From: Alisma plantago-aquatica
Lineage: Eukaryota > Streptophyta > Magnoliopsida > Alismatales > Alismataceae
Reading direction: 5' to 3'
DNA length: 64,000 nucleotides
Assembly (NCBI GenBank): GCA_963693085.1
Contig: OY856413.1
Location: 472,008,879-472,072,878, forward strand
Of the stretch, positions 8,365-21,142 are shown piece after piece (the first letter of the stretch is position 1; each line of letters opens with the position of its first letter). Under the pieces are notes generated by a model. It was given only the letters and a program-made list of their open reading frames with translations, had not been told where the DNA came from and did not search any database. A program made the position numbers and the translations under genes.

Positions 8365-10769
8365 TGTTATGACCCACGTTTCGTTTTACCAGTAAGTACC
8401 TTGGTTAGTGCATAATTGAACTAGTTATGTTGAGATGAGCACTTGCTTTTGTTAATAATGTTTTGAGCTTTGAGCTAGTGTTATTGTATCATTAGCTTGT
8501 TTTCTGGTCCTGAGGTTGAGGACAAGTTTGTTCTTAATCCGTTGCCGAAGAAATCATGCGAAACCGATCTACGAGTAAAAAGATATAAGCTTTTTAGTGT
8601 GCAGGGACCTATGTGTAATTTCGGAAAGTTTCTGGGAAATTTACATCCAGCCCCCTGGGCGCCCTTCCTTATCCTTTCCTTCAGTTTCCCTTTTTAACTC
8701 TATTAACTGACTTTGGAATGAACGATAGTTCATTTCCTTTGGTTGCCGCTTGGGAAAAACAGAGAAGGAGAAAGGGAGAGAGAGCAAGCTAGAGGAGAAG
8801 CTAGGCAACCAAGCTCCTTCCTTCCCCATTCTTCTTCGATTTCTTCATCTTCTCCAGCCAAATCAACCGGCTGCATCATCTTCTTCTTCTTCACCTTCTT
8901 CTTCCTCCTGCAGCCATGAAGAAGACGACCATGGAGATGGTCTAGGGAGCGAACGGTGCTTCCCCCTCCGTTCTTTCTTCTTGCCAAGTGCTTGCTAGGT
9001 CAATCCGAAGCTATAGGAGTGATTCGGGTAAGAATCGTCCACCGAATTGACCCCAATCGTCTCTTTTATTTCTGCAATTTCCGCCCCTGCGCAGGTTGCA
9101 CGGCGTGCAAATCTGTTTTGCACGGCGTGCAACATTGCAGATAGCTGATTTAGGGAATTCCGTTTCTGCGCAGGTGCACGGCGTGCAAAGTCAGTTTGCA
9201 CGGCGTGCAAAGTTACAGATAGCGGAACGAGTTTCAGCTCAGGTGCACGGCGTGCAAATCAGTTTGCACGGCGTGCAAATCAGTTTGCACGGCGTGCAAG
9301 GTCAGTTTGCACGGCGTGCAAAGTGACAGAAAAGTAGAACAGAAGTGCACGGAAGGTGCACGGCGTGCACGTTGCTGTCAAGGGCAGAATTAGGCGTGTT
9401 TGTGGACGTTTTTCGGTGTATACGAACACACCGAAGTGGGTGAGTAGCAGTTCATTTAGAAATCATTATTTAACTCATTTTAAATGCTTATTTGTTTCAG
9501 TATCAGTTGATATGACTCCTGAACAGTATAACATGTACTTTAGTATGATAAGTTCATTGGAACTTGAATTGCATGATGTAAATGATGAAAAAGAGGAAAT
9601 TCTACATCTTACAGTTGCTATATGATATTTCTGTTTAAATGTTTATTTGTTAGTTTATTAATAGACCTAAGTGCCCTAACACCGTAGAACCCCTAAAGGA
9701 AGGTCTGTTGCTTAGGGGTGAAACTCGTGTCCAACATCAACCGGTTGAGTAATTCTGGTGGCACGAGGATAGAAAGAGAGGCAGTGTCTAACAACAATCG
9801 TGCGTGTGTCACGATGGCACTGGGAAAGAAACAAAAAGAAAACTTGGTTATCTAACATCATTCGTGCGTGTGTCACGAAGGTAACCATGTGACCCTCCGC
9901 CGGTGTACTCCGGTTAAAGGAGGAGTCGGGAGCACACGTGGTTGTGCATTGAGGCCGTAGAGCCTATGTTTCTGGCCGGAGAGCCAGGGGTCCTGTAGCA
10001 GAGCAGGGCTGGCGTCAGACTTAGCATTTCCCGGGTGTGTCGCTAAGTCTTGTACGGTGGGACCGTAGCATGAATTTGCTGCAGATCTTTATATACAGAG
10101 TACACTGCATATGTTTAGGGCATAATAATAAAATGGATAAATAATCAAGTAGGTTCATAGTAAATTTATATAACTGTTTATTTACCTAAAATACCTGTTA
10201 ATGCTTAGAAATGTGGTTATTGTCTGTATATTTGCTATGCTAATAGAACTGCCCTGCTTGAACGGTATATTTGTTTATTTCAGTTTATAAACATGACGAG
10301 TTGTTTAATGATAGCTAAGTGAAATGTTATTCACTGAGCGAGTAGGCTCATACCTCTACTCAAAACATTTTCAGGTCAGCATCAACATCAGGAATCAGAA
10401 GGATCATTTCACCCTAACGCTTAGTCGATAGAAGGTTTGTTGTTAGTCTAGATAGAGGTCTCTTAGTCCATTCCCCTCGATCCTCGGGACAAGGTGTGAG
10501 TGAGAGAGAGAATGTGTACACAAATGTAAATTAATGTTATGCTTCCTTTATGTTAATTAATGTATTATGATGTAGACTCTGTTTATCTTGCTAGTCAGTT
10601 TAATAGAGAAGTTTCTGCAGTTTGTTTAGTTCTTGTTTACAGCTTAAACTTGATTATCAATTAAATGCCTTGGATTGTTTTAAAAGTGATGAATGGTTGG
10701 TTATGTGTTAATCCCTCCGTCGCGCCCTAATCTCGTGATTAGTGGTTAGTGTGAGATTGGGGTGTGACA
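8365..10769 (+). repeat. Tekay-A 3' LTR (2405 bp)
   Basis: This is the direct repeat of 1112-3514. Substitutions are scattered along its length and are mostly transitions. The palindrome array (9092-9372) differs by unit gain and loss. The hairpin series is at about 9720-9915 with its stems intact. Confidence 0.95.
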
Positions 10770-12053
10770 CAGACTATGTGAACTATCTTGCTACTGGGGT
10801 TATCCATCCTCAATGCACCGGAAATGCACTGAAGAAATTTACGCATGATGTGAAACAATATAACTGGGATGAGCCATACCTTTTCAAATTATGTGCTGAT
10901 GGTTTATACAGACGATGCATTGCCGAAGAGGAAGCTCAACCTATCCTGGAACAATGTCACTCAGGACCAGTGGGAGGACATATGAGCTCTAAAAAGACTG
11001 CCTTGAAGGTTCTGCAATGTGGATTCTTTTGGCCCACCATATCCAAAGATTCCCATGACTTTGTCTTATCGTGCGACAAATGTCAAAGATCAGGCAATAT
11101 AACAAAGAGAGATGAGATGCCACTGAATCTATGGCAAGAAGTAGAGATATTCGATGTTTGGGGGTGGACTACATGGGTCCATTCCCATCTTCTCATGGAT
11201 TTTCATACATCCTAGTGGCGGTGGACTACGTCTCAAAATGGGTTGAAGCCATACCAACCATCACTAGTGATTCCAAATCAGTCATAAAATTATTCAAGGA
11301 CATCATTTTCCCCATTTTGGAGTACCACGAATCGTGATATCCGACGGAGGGTCACATTTTCTAGAAAGAAGCTTTGAAGCATTGCTGAGAAAGTATGGTG
11401 TAACTCACAAGGTAGCCTCTCCCTACCATACACAAACAAGTGGACAGGTAGAGGTTTCTAAAAGACAACTCAAGGCTATATTGGAAAAGACAGTAGGCCG
11501 CAATCGAAAAGATTGGTCAGTAAAAATCAACGACGCTTTGTGGGCCTACTGTGTTGCTTTTAAGACCCCCCTTGGAATTACACCGTTTTGATTGATCTAT
11601 GGAAAGTCGTGCCACCTACCTGTAGAACTAGAACCCAAAGCATGGTGGGAAATAAAACAACTGAATTTTGACATAAAGAAAGCAGGCAAAGCTAGGATTC
11701 TACAACTCCAGGAGTTGGATGAACTCCGAATGACAGCTTATGAGAATGCTCGAATCTACAAAGAACACACCAAACTTTGGCATGATGGTCATTTGAAAAG
11801 AAAAGACATACAAGTGGGAGACCATGTTCTGCTATTCAACTCAAGGTTGAAGTTATTCCCAGGGAAACTCTGCTCTCACTGGTCTGGACCGTATATTGTC
11901 AAAAGCATCTCCCCACATGGTGCTTTCTCTTTATGGAGTAAAAAGTCAGGTGAATTTGTGACGAATGCTCATCGTTTGAAAAGATATTTCACCACAGCCG
12001 ACATAAGCACCGAATCAATAATAGATCTCTCCAATCCAAGGGAACCACCGTGA
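10770..12053 (+). pseudogene. Athila-like integrase, broken
   Basis: The frame resumes after Tekay-A in the same phase as the upstream RNase H piece. The HHCC zinc domain (HSGPVGGHMSSKKT ... CDKCQRSG) is followed by the core: [10 protein letters not shown], then ISDGGSHF and a glutamate in [12 protein letters not shown]. The C-terminal part runs to the stop before 12054. Damage: frame changes near 11130-11150 and near 11330, and an in-frame TGA at 11589-11591. Integrase would insert element DNA into chromosomes. The C-terminal style (LFPGKL, SGPYIV) matches Athila/Tat elements. Confidence 0.88.
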
Positions 12054-13533
12054 AGATGAAGATATCAAGTCGAGCCATCGACATAAAATAAAGGCGCTTG
12101 TCGGGAGGCCACCTGATAAATAAATTCGTATTTAGTTTTAAAATTGAATTAGAAATTTTTCCTTAATTTTGTTTTTACTTTTTAGTTAATTTTGCACCAA
12201 ATAAAATTTGCATCGTGAGATGCTATTTGGAGTTTTGATTAATCTTCTTTTCTAGATTTTCAGATGGAGGACGCACACTGTCTGGAATGCAACAACATCT
12301 CATGGTTCTACCGGCACAAATTTCCTCTCCATCTCATATTTAGAGTTTGCTCGGGATGAGCAAATTTCTAAGTTCAGGGTGGAGGGTGGGTGGTATGTAT
12401 CTTACTCTCCACCCACACACATTTTAAGATTTCACCGCCACAAAATTTTCAAAAGTTCCCAAAGAAATTAAACATATACTTGATGAAAATTTGACATGTT
12501 TTCAATCTCTATGCATTTATCATTATACCCTCCTTATTCAAAGCAGATCCTCAAAAGGACGTTCTTATGAAAACTAGCCTTTTGATAGAAATCATCTTGT
12601 GAAGCTTATGAATCCTAACATCATGATCTTTATGAAAAAATTTGCAAGTGTCTGTCGAACTGATAGGGATCAAACATATCGTGCTTCCTAACTGACTAGT
12701 GGAACAACAACATGGAATCCCCACCAGATCCTCATCAAGTCATTATTTGAGCAGAGTTTGATAAAGAGAACAACCCGGTGCGCTGAATTATAAATCAAGT
12801 TGCATTCTGATCTGAACTCTTTTCTACACTTCTTCTATCATCTTCGTACCCCTCCATCCATTAGAAAGAAACAAAAATAGCCAAAATAGTGTCAAACCCT
12901 AAGTTCGGGGTGGCACGCTGCTTCCATCTATATCCGCTTCTTCCATACCCCTCACAAATTAATAGGGGCATACCACCAAAAATGCAATCTCGAGTCGAAT
13001 AGAGGAGAGATTTGCATATAAAAGATGTCAAAGTGCACACAAAAAGAAATGCAATCTCAAGTCGAATAGAGGAGAGATTCACACAAAAATATATGCAATA
13101 AATGAAATTGCAAAAATAATAAAAATCTCGATTCGAATAGAGTAGAGATTTACTTCTTCTTTCCATACCACCCTTCACTCCCTTTTCTACCTAAAGGCAC
13201 AATTAAAGCCTTCAATTCCCTGAGAAACACCAGTGTCAGATCAGATGCACACTTGTCATTCTGCGAGGATCTCTGGACTCTTACAAAACTCTTCAACATG
13301 CTTGTTGATGGAAAAAGTAAGGAGGAAGTGAGGTTGGAAAGCGAACTCAGGAATGAAGATATTGTAAGATGTGTTCTGTGGTCTCAGAAAGTTGAGATGT
13401 TAGGCCATACTGAACGGAAAAGAAATAATCGTGATGTGAAGAGGAAGCAGTCACATGATTGAAAGTATTCACTTGGTGACTGTTTCAGATTTTGTGTTAC
13501 TCGAGGACGAGCAACGTTTAAGTTCGGGGTGTT
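12054..13533 (+). other. Athila-like 3' spacer, no recognisable gene
   Basis: This lies between integrase and the 3' LTR, where Athila relatives have a long spacer or env-like gene. No env-like product is recognised; a 69-codon frame at 13253-13462 has no supporting feature. Two PPT-like segments with a GAGCAA...AAGTTCGGGG or AAGTTCAGGG pattern occur at about 12350-12395 and 13500-13533; the second directly precedes the LTR. Three copies of a 27-30-bp repeat lie at 12984-13013, 13051-13079 and 13123-13151. Confidence 0.6.
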
Positions 13534-13749
13534 TGATGAATGCATATTCATCCTAATTTTCAGTCATTCTTTTTATAACCAATTTGATTCAATACTTTCG
13601 ATTTATCTCTTAAATCTTACATATTGCAAGTTCTCTAAATAAATATAATTATTATGATTTTTGATCAAAATTATATTGATTTGATGCAGGTCTAAATCAA
13701 GTTCTATCATCACATGGAATTCACCGAAGAACCTTCCACTTTTGATCTT

Positions 13750-14395
13750 GACCAAATGGTCTGCTCTGACCTTTTGGTTTCAGATATTCACCCACACAGT
13801 CTCAAGACCGTTTAAGCCCATTCGGTTTCAAGACCGCATGAGCCTAAATGATCCCGAGACCATTTGAGTCCATACAGTTTCAAGACCAAATGAACCCAAA
13901 CGATCTCAAGACCGAATGTCGTCTAACATTTTCAAGACCGTTTGGACCTAGGACCGATTGGATACTCTAAACTGTTTGGGATGAAGACCGTTTGAACAAT
14001 CGAAATCATTTGGATCAAGATCATTTGATCATTCAAGACTGCTTTGACCAAGACCGTTTGGAGCCATTCGGTCCCAAGACTGTTTGGAGCCATTCGGTCC
14101 CAAGACCGGTTGTGCAGCCAAAACTGAATTGAGATAGAACCCAAGACTGATTGGATCCTAACGATTTCAAGACCATTTGGATCCATTTGGTTTGCAAAAG
14201 ACACAAGACCGGTCAAAGGAAGATTGTTAAAGTCAAGACCGTTTGGTGCCATTCAGTTTCCAAAATCGTTTGGCCATCCAAACGGTCCCCAAACTGTTTG
14301 ACTAAACCGTTTGAAGCAAAATATCTCTAAGACCGTTTGAACGGTCTTCAAAACCCTTTGGATGTCAAATGAACTCCAAACCATTTGAGACCTAA
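13750..14395 (+). repeat. Cluster of AGACCGTTTGG words in Athila-like LTR
   Basis: More than 15 variants of AAGACCGTTTGG or its complement CCAAACGGTCT, many paired as CATTCGGTCCC-AAGACCGTTTGG. They lie just upstream of the TATA box. The same word pair fills 24005-25190 in an unrelated solo LTR. Confidence 0.85.
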
Positions 14396-14428
14396 CTCAC
14401 ACCAAAAGCATGAGGACCAATCCCGACC

Positions 14429-14442
14429 CTATAAATAGGACC
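14429..14442 (+). promoter_or_regulatory. TATA box of Athila-like LTR
   Basis: CTATAAATAGGACC, followed about 90 bases on by a CT-rich leader, is the likely core promoter. The SIRE-like LTR has the same string at 28019. Confidence 0.7.
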
Positions 14443-15777
14443 ATAAGGGTCCTCATTTGAGGGGGGGAGCACGCCGACAGGCTGCCAAAGGTCCGATCCA
14501 GCCTCAACTTCCACACGCCCACCTGCTCCTCTTGGCACCGAACAAGGAGAGAAGGAGAGAGAGAAGGTGAAGAAGAAGGATTGCCCAGTCTGCCTTGGTG
14601 GTTCTTCCTCCTCGTTCAGATCTACCCCGACACGACGTAGGAGACTGCATCATCTTCACCGAACTACGACCACCTTCTTCATCATGCTCATAGCGGAACC
14701 TTCCCTTTCTCTTATTCTTCTTGTCTCTCGCATCATGAGCGAGTAGTCTTCTTTCGTTGGGGTGCGGGGACTAGCCCCGCTGCCCATGCAAATATGTTCT
14801 TTTGTTAAGCATTCCATGGTAATGTATATAACTTTTCATTTTGTGATTAATCATTATGTTCGTAGTTAGATTAATTGCTTGCTTTCATCTTTGTTCATCC
14901 TATGTTATGAGAACTTCTATATGTAGGATTGAATGTCATTTAACAGGTTGACTCCCAAACTAGAAATAGAATGGGATTCCTTGAGGTTGTAAGTGTATGA
15001 TCCGCAAGGGGATGAGCCATCTAGCCTTCGGTGACGCTTCTGTGCACCTAACACATGTATAGGGGGTTCACAGCCTTAGTTGGATTTTGTATCATCTTAT
15101 TAATCGTCGATGTTTGTTTGTATATTAATCACCTGCCTGCTTATCGATTAATGCGGTTGACTCCCAACCTAGAAATAGAATGGGATTTCTTTGAGGTTGT
15201 AAGTGTATGATCCGTGAGGGGACGAGCCATCTAGCCTTCGGTGATGCTTCTGTGTGCCTAACGCCTGTATAGGGGGGCCACAACTTTCATTGGGTTTTTG
15301 TATCTTTGGAGCCGTAAGTAAGTGATATGAATGGTGATGAGACATCTGATGCCTAAGGTGATGTTTACGTGAACCTAACGCCCGTATGGGGGGTTTTTGC
15401 AGCAGCTCTATTTGGTTGTTATATCTTGCCTGGTGTGTTTGTGATTGAATGTGTTTGCACATGTAGCGGTGGTAAAACCTGATACCATCCTAGTGATTCC
15501 ATATCATTTGATCTAAATCCAACTTTAATTCAGAGTTTACTTTCCTGCATTTAGTTTAATTAACCACAAACCAACCAATCATTCTAAATATTAGTTTTAG
15601 TTGAGCTATATTCGACTGACAAAGATTCTTAAAAATGTTGTCCTTTGGGTTTGATCCTTAACTATACTGCGATAAGACTCGTCCGCTTGCGGGTGGTATT
15701 ATTGCACATTGGTTTAGGAAAAAGCTTAGAGATTTCAACCCCGAGTGAGTTTGTTAGTGCGATAAAATCCCACGTCA

Positions 15778-16931
15778 GCTACATCTATCTAGGTGTATAT
15801 CTTCTTTTGATACAACCATGAGGCTCGTATTGGTAATCATCCTTTGGTAATGATGCATATTTGTTAGTTAGTGAGTTATATCCTTTCATGCTTCTAAAAT
15901 TGCATATCTCTTTGTTTGGATATATCTCTACATCTAATCATAGCTTGATCTATCTTGTGTATCTTTTGGTATCTCTTTCTATGATCTAGATCCTACTAGT
16001 AGTCCTAATTTGTGATATCATCTACTAGTAGTTCACATACATGTAGTTCTAACCTTATTTATAATTGGTATCTTTGCTCATCTAGTGGTATTTCACTATA
16101 TGCTATGCTTGTATCTTATTTCATACTTACTCAAGCTTGTTCCTTGAATTGCATATCTACTATCTTGAGTTGCTTGCATAACTTTGTGATGCAGGATACA
16201 TAGATCTACATTATACATAGAAATTGGAGCATTTTTGGATTTCATGCAGCTTTTGCTCCAGTTTTAGTTTTTGGTGCAAGACTAGTGTTTTTTATGCAAA
16301 AACTACCTCCTGAGCAAGGCTCATCGCTTTGCCATGAGCCCTGATACTTTTTGAGAAAATTATGTCATCTTGAGGGTCAAAATTGTGTTTTATTATTTTT
16401 ATGCAACACTTTATCTTGCAGTTTGGGTTGTTCAAGTGCATGCTTTAACTTGCTTTTCTTTCTATGCTTGGACAAGCCCCTAGTTGTGCTCTTCTACTCT
16501 CCTTTTATAACTTTTGTGATTCTTTCTCTTTTACAAGTGATGTTTCTTATCCCTTCATACCCCCCACTTTTTGAAATGACAAAGGAGGAGAAAGGTATGT
16601 CTTCTTTTGACAAAAGAGGAAGAAGGCATGTCTTACATGAAGAGGAGAAACATGTCCATATAAAGGGGAGAAGGTAAATGGGAGAAGACATATATGTGTA
16701 GAACATATATGAGTAGAAGACATAGTATTCTATAAATGTTATGAAAGCTAACCATGTAGGAGAAATAGCATCAACTGAGGGGGAGTGTGAGAACACCAAC
16801 TAGCAACAATTGAGGGGGATCACATGAAATCAATTCTATTGAAACCCCTAGGTTTCTCCAAAGGTATGACTTTACTTAAATGCTTTCAATACATTTATGG
16901 AATGGTTTGTCATCTTCAAAAAGGGGGAGAA
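15778..16931 (+). repeat. SIRE-like 3' interior, left copy, with PPT
   Basis: Noncoding 3' interior matching 21143-22294 throughout. It ends with TTCAAAAAGGGGGAGAA before the LTR. Its left edge is the Athila insertion point. Open frames inside (for example 16351-16677) are not conserved in the right copy and are not called genes. Confidence 0.8.
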
Positions 16932-18351
16932 TGTTGACTCAAGGTCTAAATTGACTAAACCCTTGTTTTGATGATGACTAAACCATTCCAATTAATTGTG
17001 TCTAATGTCACTACTTGAGTGATTTCAAATTCGGTATAGATACACTCCAAATGCCCTAACTTGCGCATATCAACTTGGAGAAAAGACAAGTCAAAGTCAA
17101 TACAAGTGCACATTTTTTTGATATGATGTAAATCTATTAGAATCATGTTGTAAATCACTTGTAATGATTGTATTACTTGTAATTAAGCTTAGAAAATCAG
17201 GAACACTTAGATCGAATTTTTAAGCACTCAAAAGCCATTTTCCAAAATTCACATCAGACTGTTCATCGGTCGAGTTGCAAACTCGACCGATCCTGATTGG
17301 ATCTTGAAAATGACTTTTGATCGGTCGAGTTTACACTTCATAGAACTCGAACGATCCCTTTACTGATCAAAACTGATTTAAGTAAATCGGTCGAGTTACC
17401 CCATGACAAACTCGACCGATGGCCTAAATTGGTCTTATCTTTTAGTGGGATCGGTCAAGTAACCTTTATAGAAACTCGACCGATTACACTGGGCTTCATT
17501 CTAAGGTTGAGCATTCAATGCAAAACTCTATGTGAGGTTCTTATTCTATAGTTGAGTGCTTCCTATAGCCTCCTCTCTCTCTAAGCTTAAATCACTTGCT
17601 ACATTCTTTAGAGTGAGTAGGAAATCTATAAGAGAGCTAGTCCTACATGTATATCTTGTGCGGATCTCACTTCTACCACCTCCCTATCTCTCATTTCAAC
17701 CATGAAGATGAAGGCTCTCTCTCTTGTCTAAGAGAGGTGAAGAAGAAAAAGGGAAGGAATCCCTTGGTGAAGATCAAGGCTGAATACTTGGAGCAAGAGT
17801 GGGTAAGACCTTGGTGAAGGCAGAAGACTCCTTGCTCAAGTGGGTAAGTCCTTGGTGGAAGCTTCTCCGAGTGAAGGTGAAGTCAAAGGCTGAAGATCCA
17901 AGAAGAGTGGGTAATACTTGCAAGGATGAAGACTTGTGCAAGAGTGGGTAAGTCGTTGGTGAAGGCCGAAGACTCATTGTAAGTGGGTAAGTCCTAGGTA
18001 AGGTTGAAGACTCTTTGCATTGGATATGTAATTCCTTTGGTGGTCATGTATTGTATCTCTTATAATGAATATAATGAAGGTGCAAGGTTAAGAAATCCTA
18101 GAGGTTGACCTCTCTAGGTAGTGGACTGACTCACTTCTAGTTTGAAGTGTGGAACCACTATAAATAGCTTGTAAATTGGTGTATGTTCAATCTTTCTCTC
18201 CCTTGCTATGCATGTTTTAGTTGCACACAAATTTCCTATTTAGCAACCTTATCTTGTGATATATCTTGAATGTCTAATGAATTTTGTATAAGTGCATTTA
18301 GCTCTATTCATCCCCCTCTAGAGCATCTAATCACCCATCTAGGATCCAACA
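16932..18351 (+). repeat. SIRE-like LTR, left copy (1420 bp)
   Basis: It starts TGTTGACTCAAGG after the PPT and ends GGATCCAACA before a PBS-like ATTGGTATAATAG. It carries the ATCGGTCGAGTT/AACTCGACCGAT palindromes (17270-17490) and a repeated AGTGGGTAAGTCCTTGGTGAAGG series (17790-18000). Compared with the right copy it lacks about 148 bp, the segment equivalent to 27890-28037, which holds the TATA box. Confidence 0.88.
17270..17490 (+). repeat. ATCGGTCGAGTT/AACTCGACCGAT palindrome cluster
   Basis: Four pairs of ATCGGTCGAGTT and its complement face each other across spacers of about 3-30 bases; the first is GGTCGAGTT-GCA-AACTCGACC. Counterparts in the right LTR are at 22630-22800 and 27868-27882. 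Related words occur in the interior at 20755-20855. Confidence 0.85.
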
Positions 18352-18401
18352 ATTGGTATAATAGTAGGCTTCTTCAAACATACTTCAACAAGTAGGAGAA
18401 G

Positions 18402-20352
18402 ATGGGTGACTATCAAGGAGGGAGATACTTGATCAGCCTTCCAATCGTTGATGGAATCAATTTCCTCTATTAGAGAAGAAGGCTTCAATTCTACATCCAA
18501 GGATAAAGTCTTGAGATATGGAAAATGATGAACAACCCATACAAGCTACCAAAGACAAAGATTGAAGAATGGGATGATGCTACCTTGAAGAAAGCAAACC
18601 TTGAATGCTAGAGCCGTGCACATCCTCTATGCCTCTATGACCTCCACCGAGTTCAAACAGATTTCTTCTTGTGAGACGGCCTATGAGGTATGGAGAAAGC
18701 TATGCATCACCTATGAGGGGACAAATCAAGTGAAGGAAAGCAAAGTCGACACGCTCAAAGGACTGCTTGAGAACTTCAAGATGGAAAAGGAGGAGAAGAT
18801 AGCCAACAACTACTCAAGGCTCAACACCATTGTAATTGATCTTGCTATTCTAGGACATCTTATGACTAGTGGAGAGATCAACTCAAAGATCTTAAGAAAT
18901 CTCCCCAAGAGGTGGGAGCTCAAGGTGACTTCCATTGAAGAAGCAAGGCTTCTTAAGGATGTCCCTATTGAAGAGCTCATTGGAAATCTACAAGCACATG
19001 AAGCTACACTTGAAAAGAGGGAGGAAGTAGAAAGATAAGAATAGAAAGAACTCAAGAGAATGAAGAAGGCTGAAATCAAAACTCAAATCAAGTCTATTGT
19101 TGGTCAAGCTTCTCCATCCTCTCAAGTTGAAGAATATGCCATGTACTCCAAGGGTAGATTCTACAAAGGCAAGAATTCCTCCTCCATCCAGTGCGTCAAG
19201 TGTGGAAAGAAGTGTCACTTTAAGATATATTGTCTACAAGGCAAGATGACCCATCATCCCAATGAAAGAGAAGAGAAGTACAAGAAGAAGGAAAAATGAC
19301 ACTCGAGCTCAAGTGACTCCTCCAACTCAAGCTCAAGTGAACATTCGAGTGGAGGATCTAGCTCAAGCTCTAGTGATGAAGGAGAATGCCATTTTGCTCT
19401 TATGGCTTCTACAAAACATGAAGACTCAAATGAGGTAAATCTAAACTCTTTAGATAAAGAACATTTAATTGCTATCATTAATGCTACTCGTGCCTCTCTT
19501 AAGTCTTCTAAAAGGAAAAAGAAAAAGCTTGCTATAATTGTTGATAATATGCATGTAGAACTAGATGATCTTGAACATGCTAATTCTTGCTTACTTGATG
19601 ACAAAAATACTTGTCTTGGTCAAGTAGATTCTCTTAAACTTGAAAATGCTAGCTTGCTCGACAAGATTAGATTTCTAGAAGCTCAACCTCTTATGCCTAG
19701 TTCTAAAGAAGAGCATACTTTAATTATTGATTCTCTCATGCATGATATTGATGTTCTTAAATCTGAAAACAAGGACAAAGATTTTGTTTTGCAAGGATTA
19801 TAATCTAAAAATGGTGTTTATCTTTCTAAGATTACTTTTCTTGAAACAAAAATGTCTCCTTGCTTGCTAAAATCAATGTGCTTGAATCTTGTTCTAGTTC
19901 TACTAGTAGAGAGAATGATGTTGCTGCTCTTCATATTGATGAAGATTCTTATTTAACTAAAACTCTTTGCTTAGAAAATGATCTTTTGCATGCTAGAGAT
20001 AATATCAATCATTTGTCTTCTACTATTACTTCTCTTATGCATGATAATGATAGTTTGAGATTGTCTTTGCAAAGATTCTTAGTTGGTAAAAGGAATCTTA
20101 ATTAATGATATCCTACACCATACTACTAAACAAATTGGTAGACATGGTTTGGGGTATGATATTAGTCAAAGGAACAACAAAGGTAAAGGACCTCTAATCT
20201 TCCATGGAGAATCCTCTAGTTCTAAGATTATGGGCACATGCAACTATTTCAATGAAAATGGTCATTATTCTACTTGTTGCCCTTTTAGGAAAGCACCCAA
20301 GAGTACTAGGACTTGGGTTGCTAAGCTAACTCCTTTGGACCCAAAAACATGA
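18402..20352 (+). pseudogene. gag: SIRE-like copia gag, broken
   Basis: The frame opens with ATG at 18402 and shows a UBN2-type copia gag: NARAVHILYASM, EVWRKLCITYEGT and VKESKVDTLKG, best seen at 18601-19038. A zinc knuckle CVKCGKKCHFKIYC (about 19192-19233), a Ser-rich patch and a long coiled-coil-like segment (19402-20105) follow. A second zinc-knuckle-like CNYFNENGHYSTCC lies near 20240-20281. Breaks include stops near 18472 and 18508, a frame change near 18605, stops at 19036 and 19297, and another frame change near 19800-19860. Gag would form the particle. No pol follows. Confidence 0.8.
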
Positions 20353-21142
20353 TTGGGGACCAATTCATCTTTCTTCTTGTAGGTACTTGCAAATGGATTG
20401 ACTTGAACAATTGAATTGTAAATTGACTTCTCAATCCACATGAAAGAAGAAAGGCGAGATGTGTATGAGGTAAAAATAAGTGGAAAAGCAATGGTAAGCA
20501 CAAAGGGAATGTTTTTCTTGCTTATAACCAATCCTAACTTATTTTTGTCAAGATAGTGTGCACTATACTTGTGGTTTTTGAGTCAAAAGTGGTATTTTTG
20601 TGTTTCTCTTCACACTCTTACTCAAAAAACTATTTCAAATGCTTTTATAGCGCATTACTAATTTGTTTAGACATATTTGGATATGGTTTGTATTTTTAGC
20701 ATGCCTTTAAATATGTTTTTATGATATATATGTGCTTTTTGACAACAACTTTGTCAGTCGAGTTTGTCCTATTTGAAACTCGACCGATAGGCACCAATGG
20801 GTGTTGCCAATATCTGTCACCGATCAAGTTGTCAATACACAGAACTCGACCAAAAACATTGTGCACAGAATAAACAGTTGGCTTATTGAATAATAATTTA
20901 CCTCTCAACTAGATTTTCTCAACCAACAGCCTTATTCTTTGGCACTACCTTAGTACCTTTATATATGCATATTGCCATGCCTCAAATGGCCTATCTCGCT
21001 TACAACTCTATCTCTCTAATTCCTCTAAATTGGTTTATCTATATATTGCAATTACTTGCTTTGAGTTGCTTTGCTGGCTTTGATGATGATCTCTTTGGAT
21101 GTCTTGGTTGTGTCTAAAATTACTTCTGTTGTACTCTGGCTT
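20353..21142 (+). other. SIRE-like interior after gag; pol deleted
   Basis: The sequence passes from the gag tail to the noncoding 3' interior with no protease, integrase, RT or RNase H motif. Palindrome words like those of the LTR lie at 20755-20855. Confidence 0.65.

Larger units (their letters stand above)
1112..10769 (+). mobile_element. Tekay-A: Tekay/Del-like chromovirus (Ty3) element with both LTRs
   Basis: The element is flanked by the 5-bp duplication CAGAC (1107-1111 and 10770-10774). LTRs are 1112-3514 and 8365-10769, both TG...CA. A PBS matching initiator tRNA-Met follows the 5' LTR and a purine tract precedes the 3' LTR. The interior encodes gag, protease, RT, RNase H and integrase with a C-terminal chromodomain, the order and tail of plant chromoviruses. 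Long LTRs favour Tekay/Del. Roughly 40 substitutions plus unit changes in a repeat array separate the LTRs (counted by eye, about 1.7%), so the insertion is not recent. Two amber codons interrupt the frame. Confidence 0.93.
155..15777 (+). mobile_element. Athila-like Ty3 LTR retrotransposon, 3' part, interrupted by Tekay-A
   Basis: Pieces in order are reverse transcriptase and RNase H (155-1111), the inserted Tekay-A element (1112-10769), integrase (10770-12053), a 3' spacer (12054-13533) and a 3' LTR (about 13534-15777). The FMDD form of the RT active site, the integrase style and the AAAGGCGCTTGTCGGGAGGC stretch after the integrase stop fit the Athila/Tat group. The right edge at 15777 ends in CA, and SIRE-like sequence resumes at 15778. 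The 5' half lies upstream of the window. Stops and frameshifts show it is inactive. Confidence 0.75.
13534..15777 (+). repeat. Athila-like 3' LTR (about 2.2 kb)
   Basis: It begins TGATGAATGCATATTCATC after the PPT-like tract (13530 is an alternative start) and ends CCACGTCA at 15777. A dense cluster of AGACCGTTTGG-type words (13750-14395) precedes a TATA box at 14429. A CT-rich leader follows, then repeated blocks around GTGATGCTTCTGTG (about 14990-15400). No 5' LTR is in the window, so ends are inferred from the PPT and from the SIRE-like sequence resuming. Confidence 0.7.
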
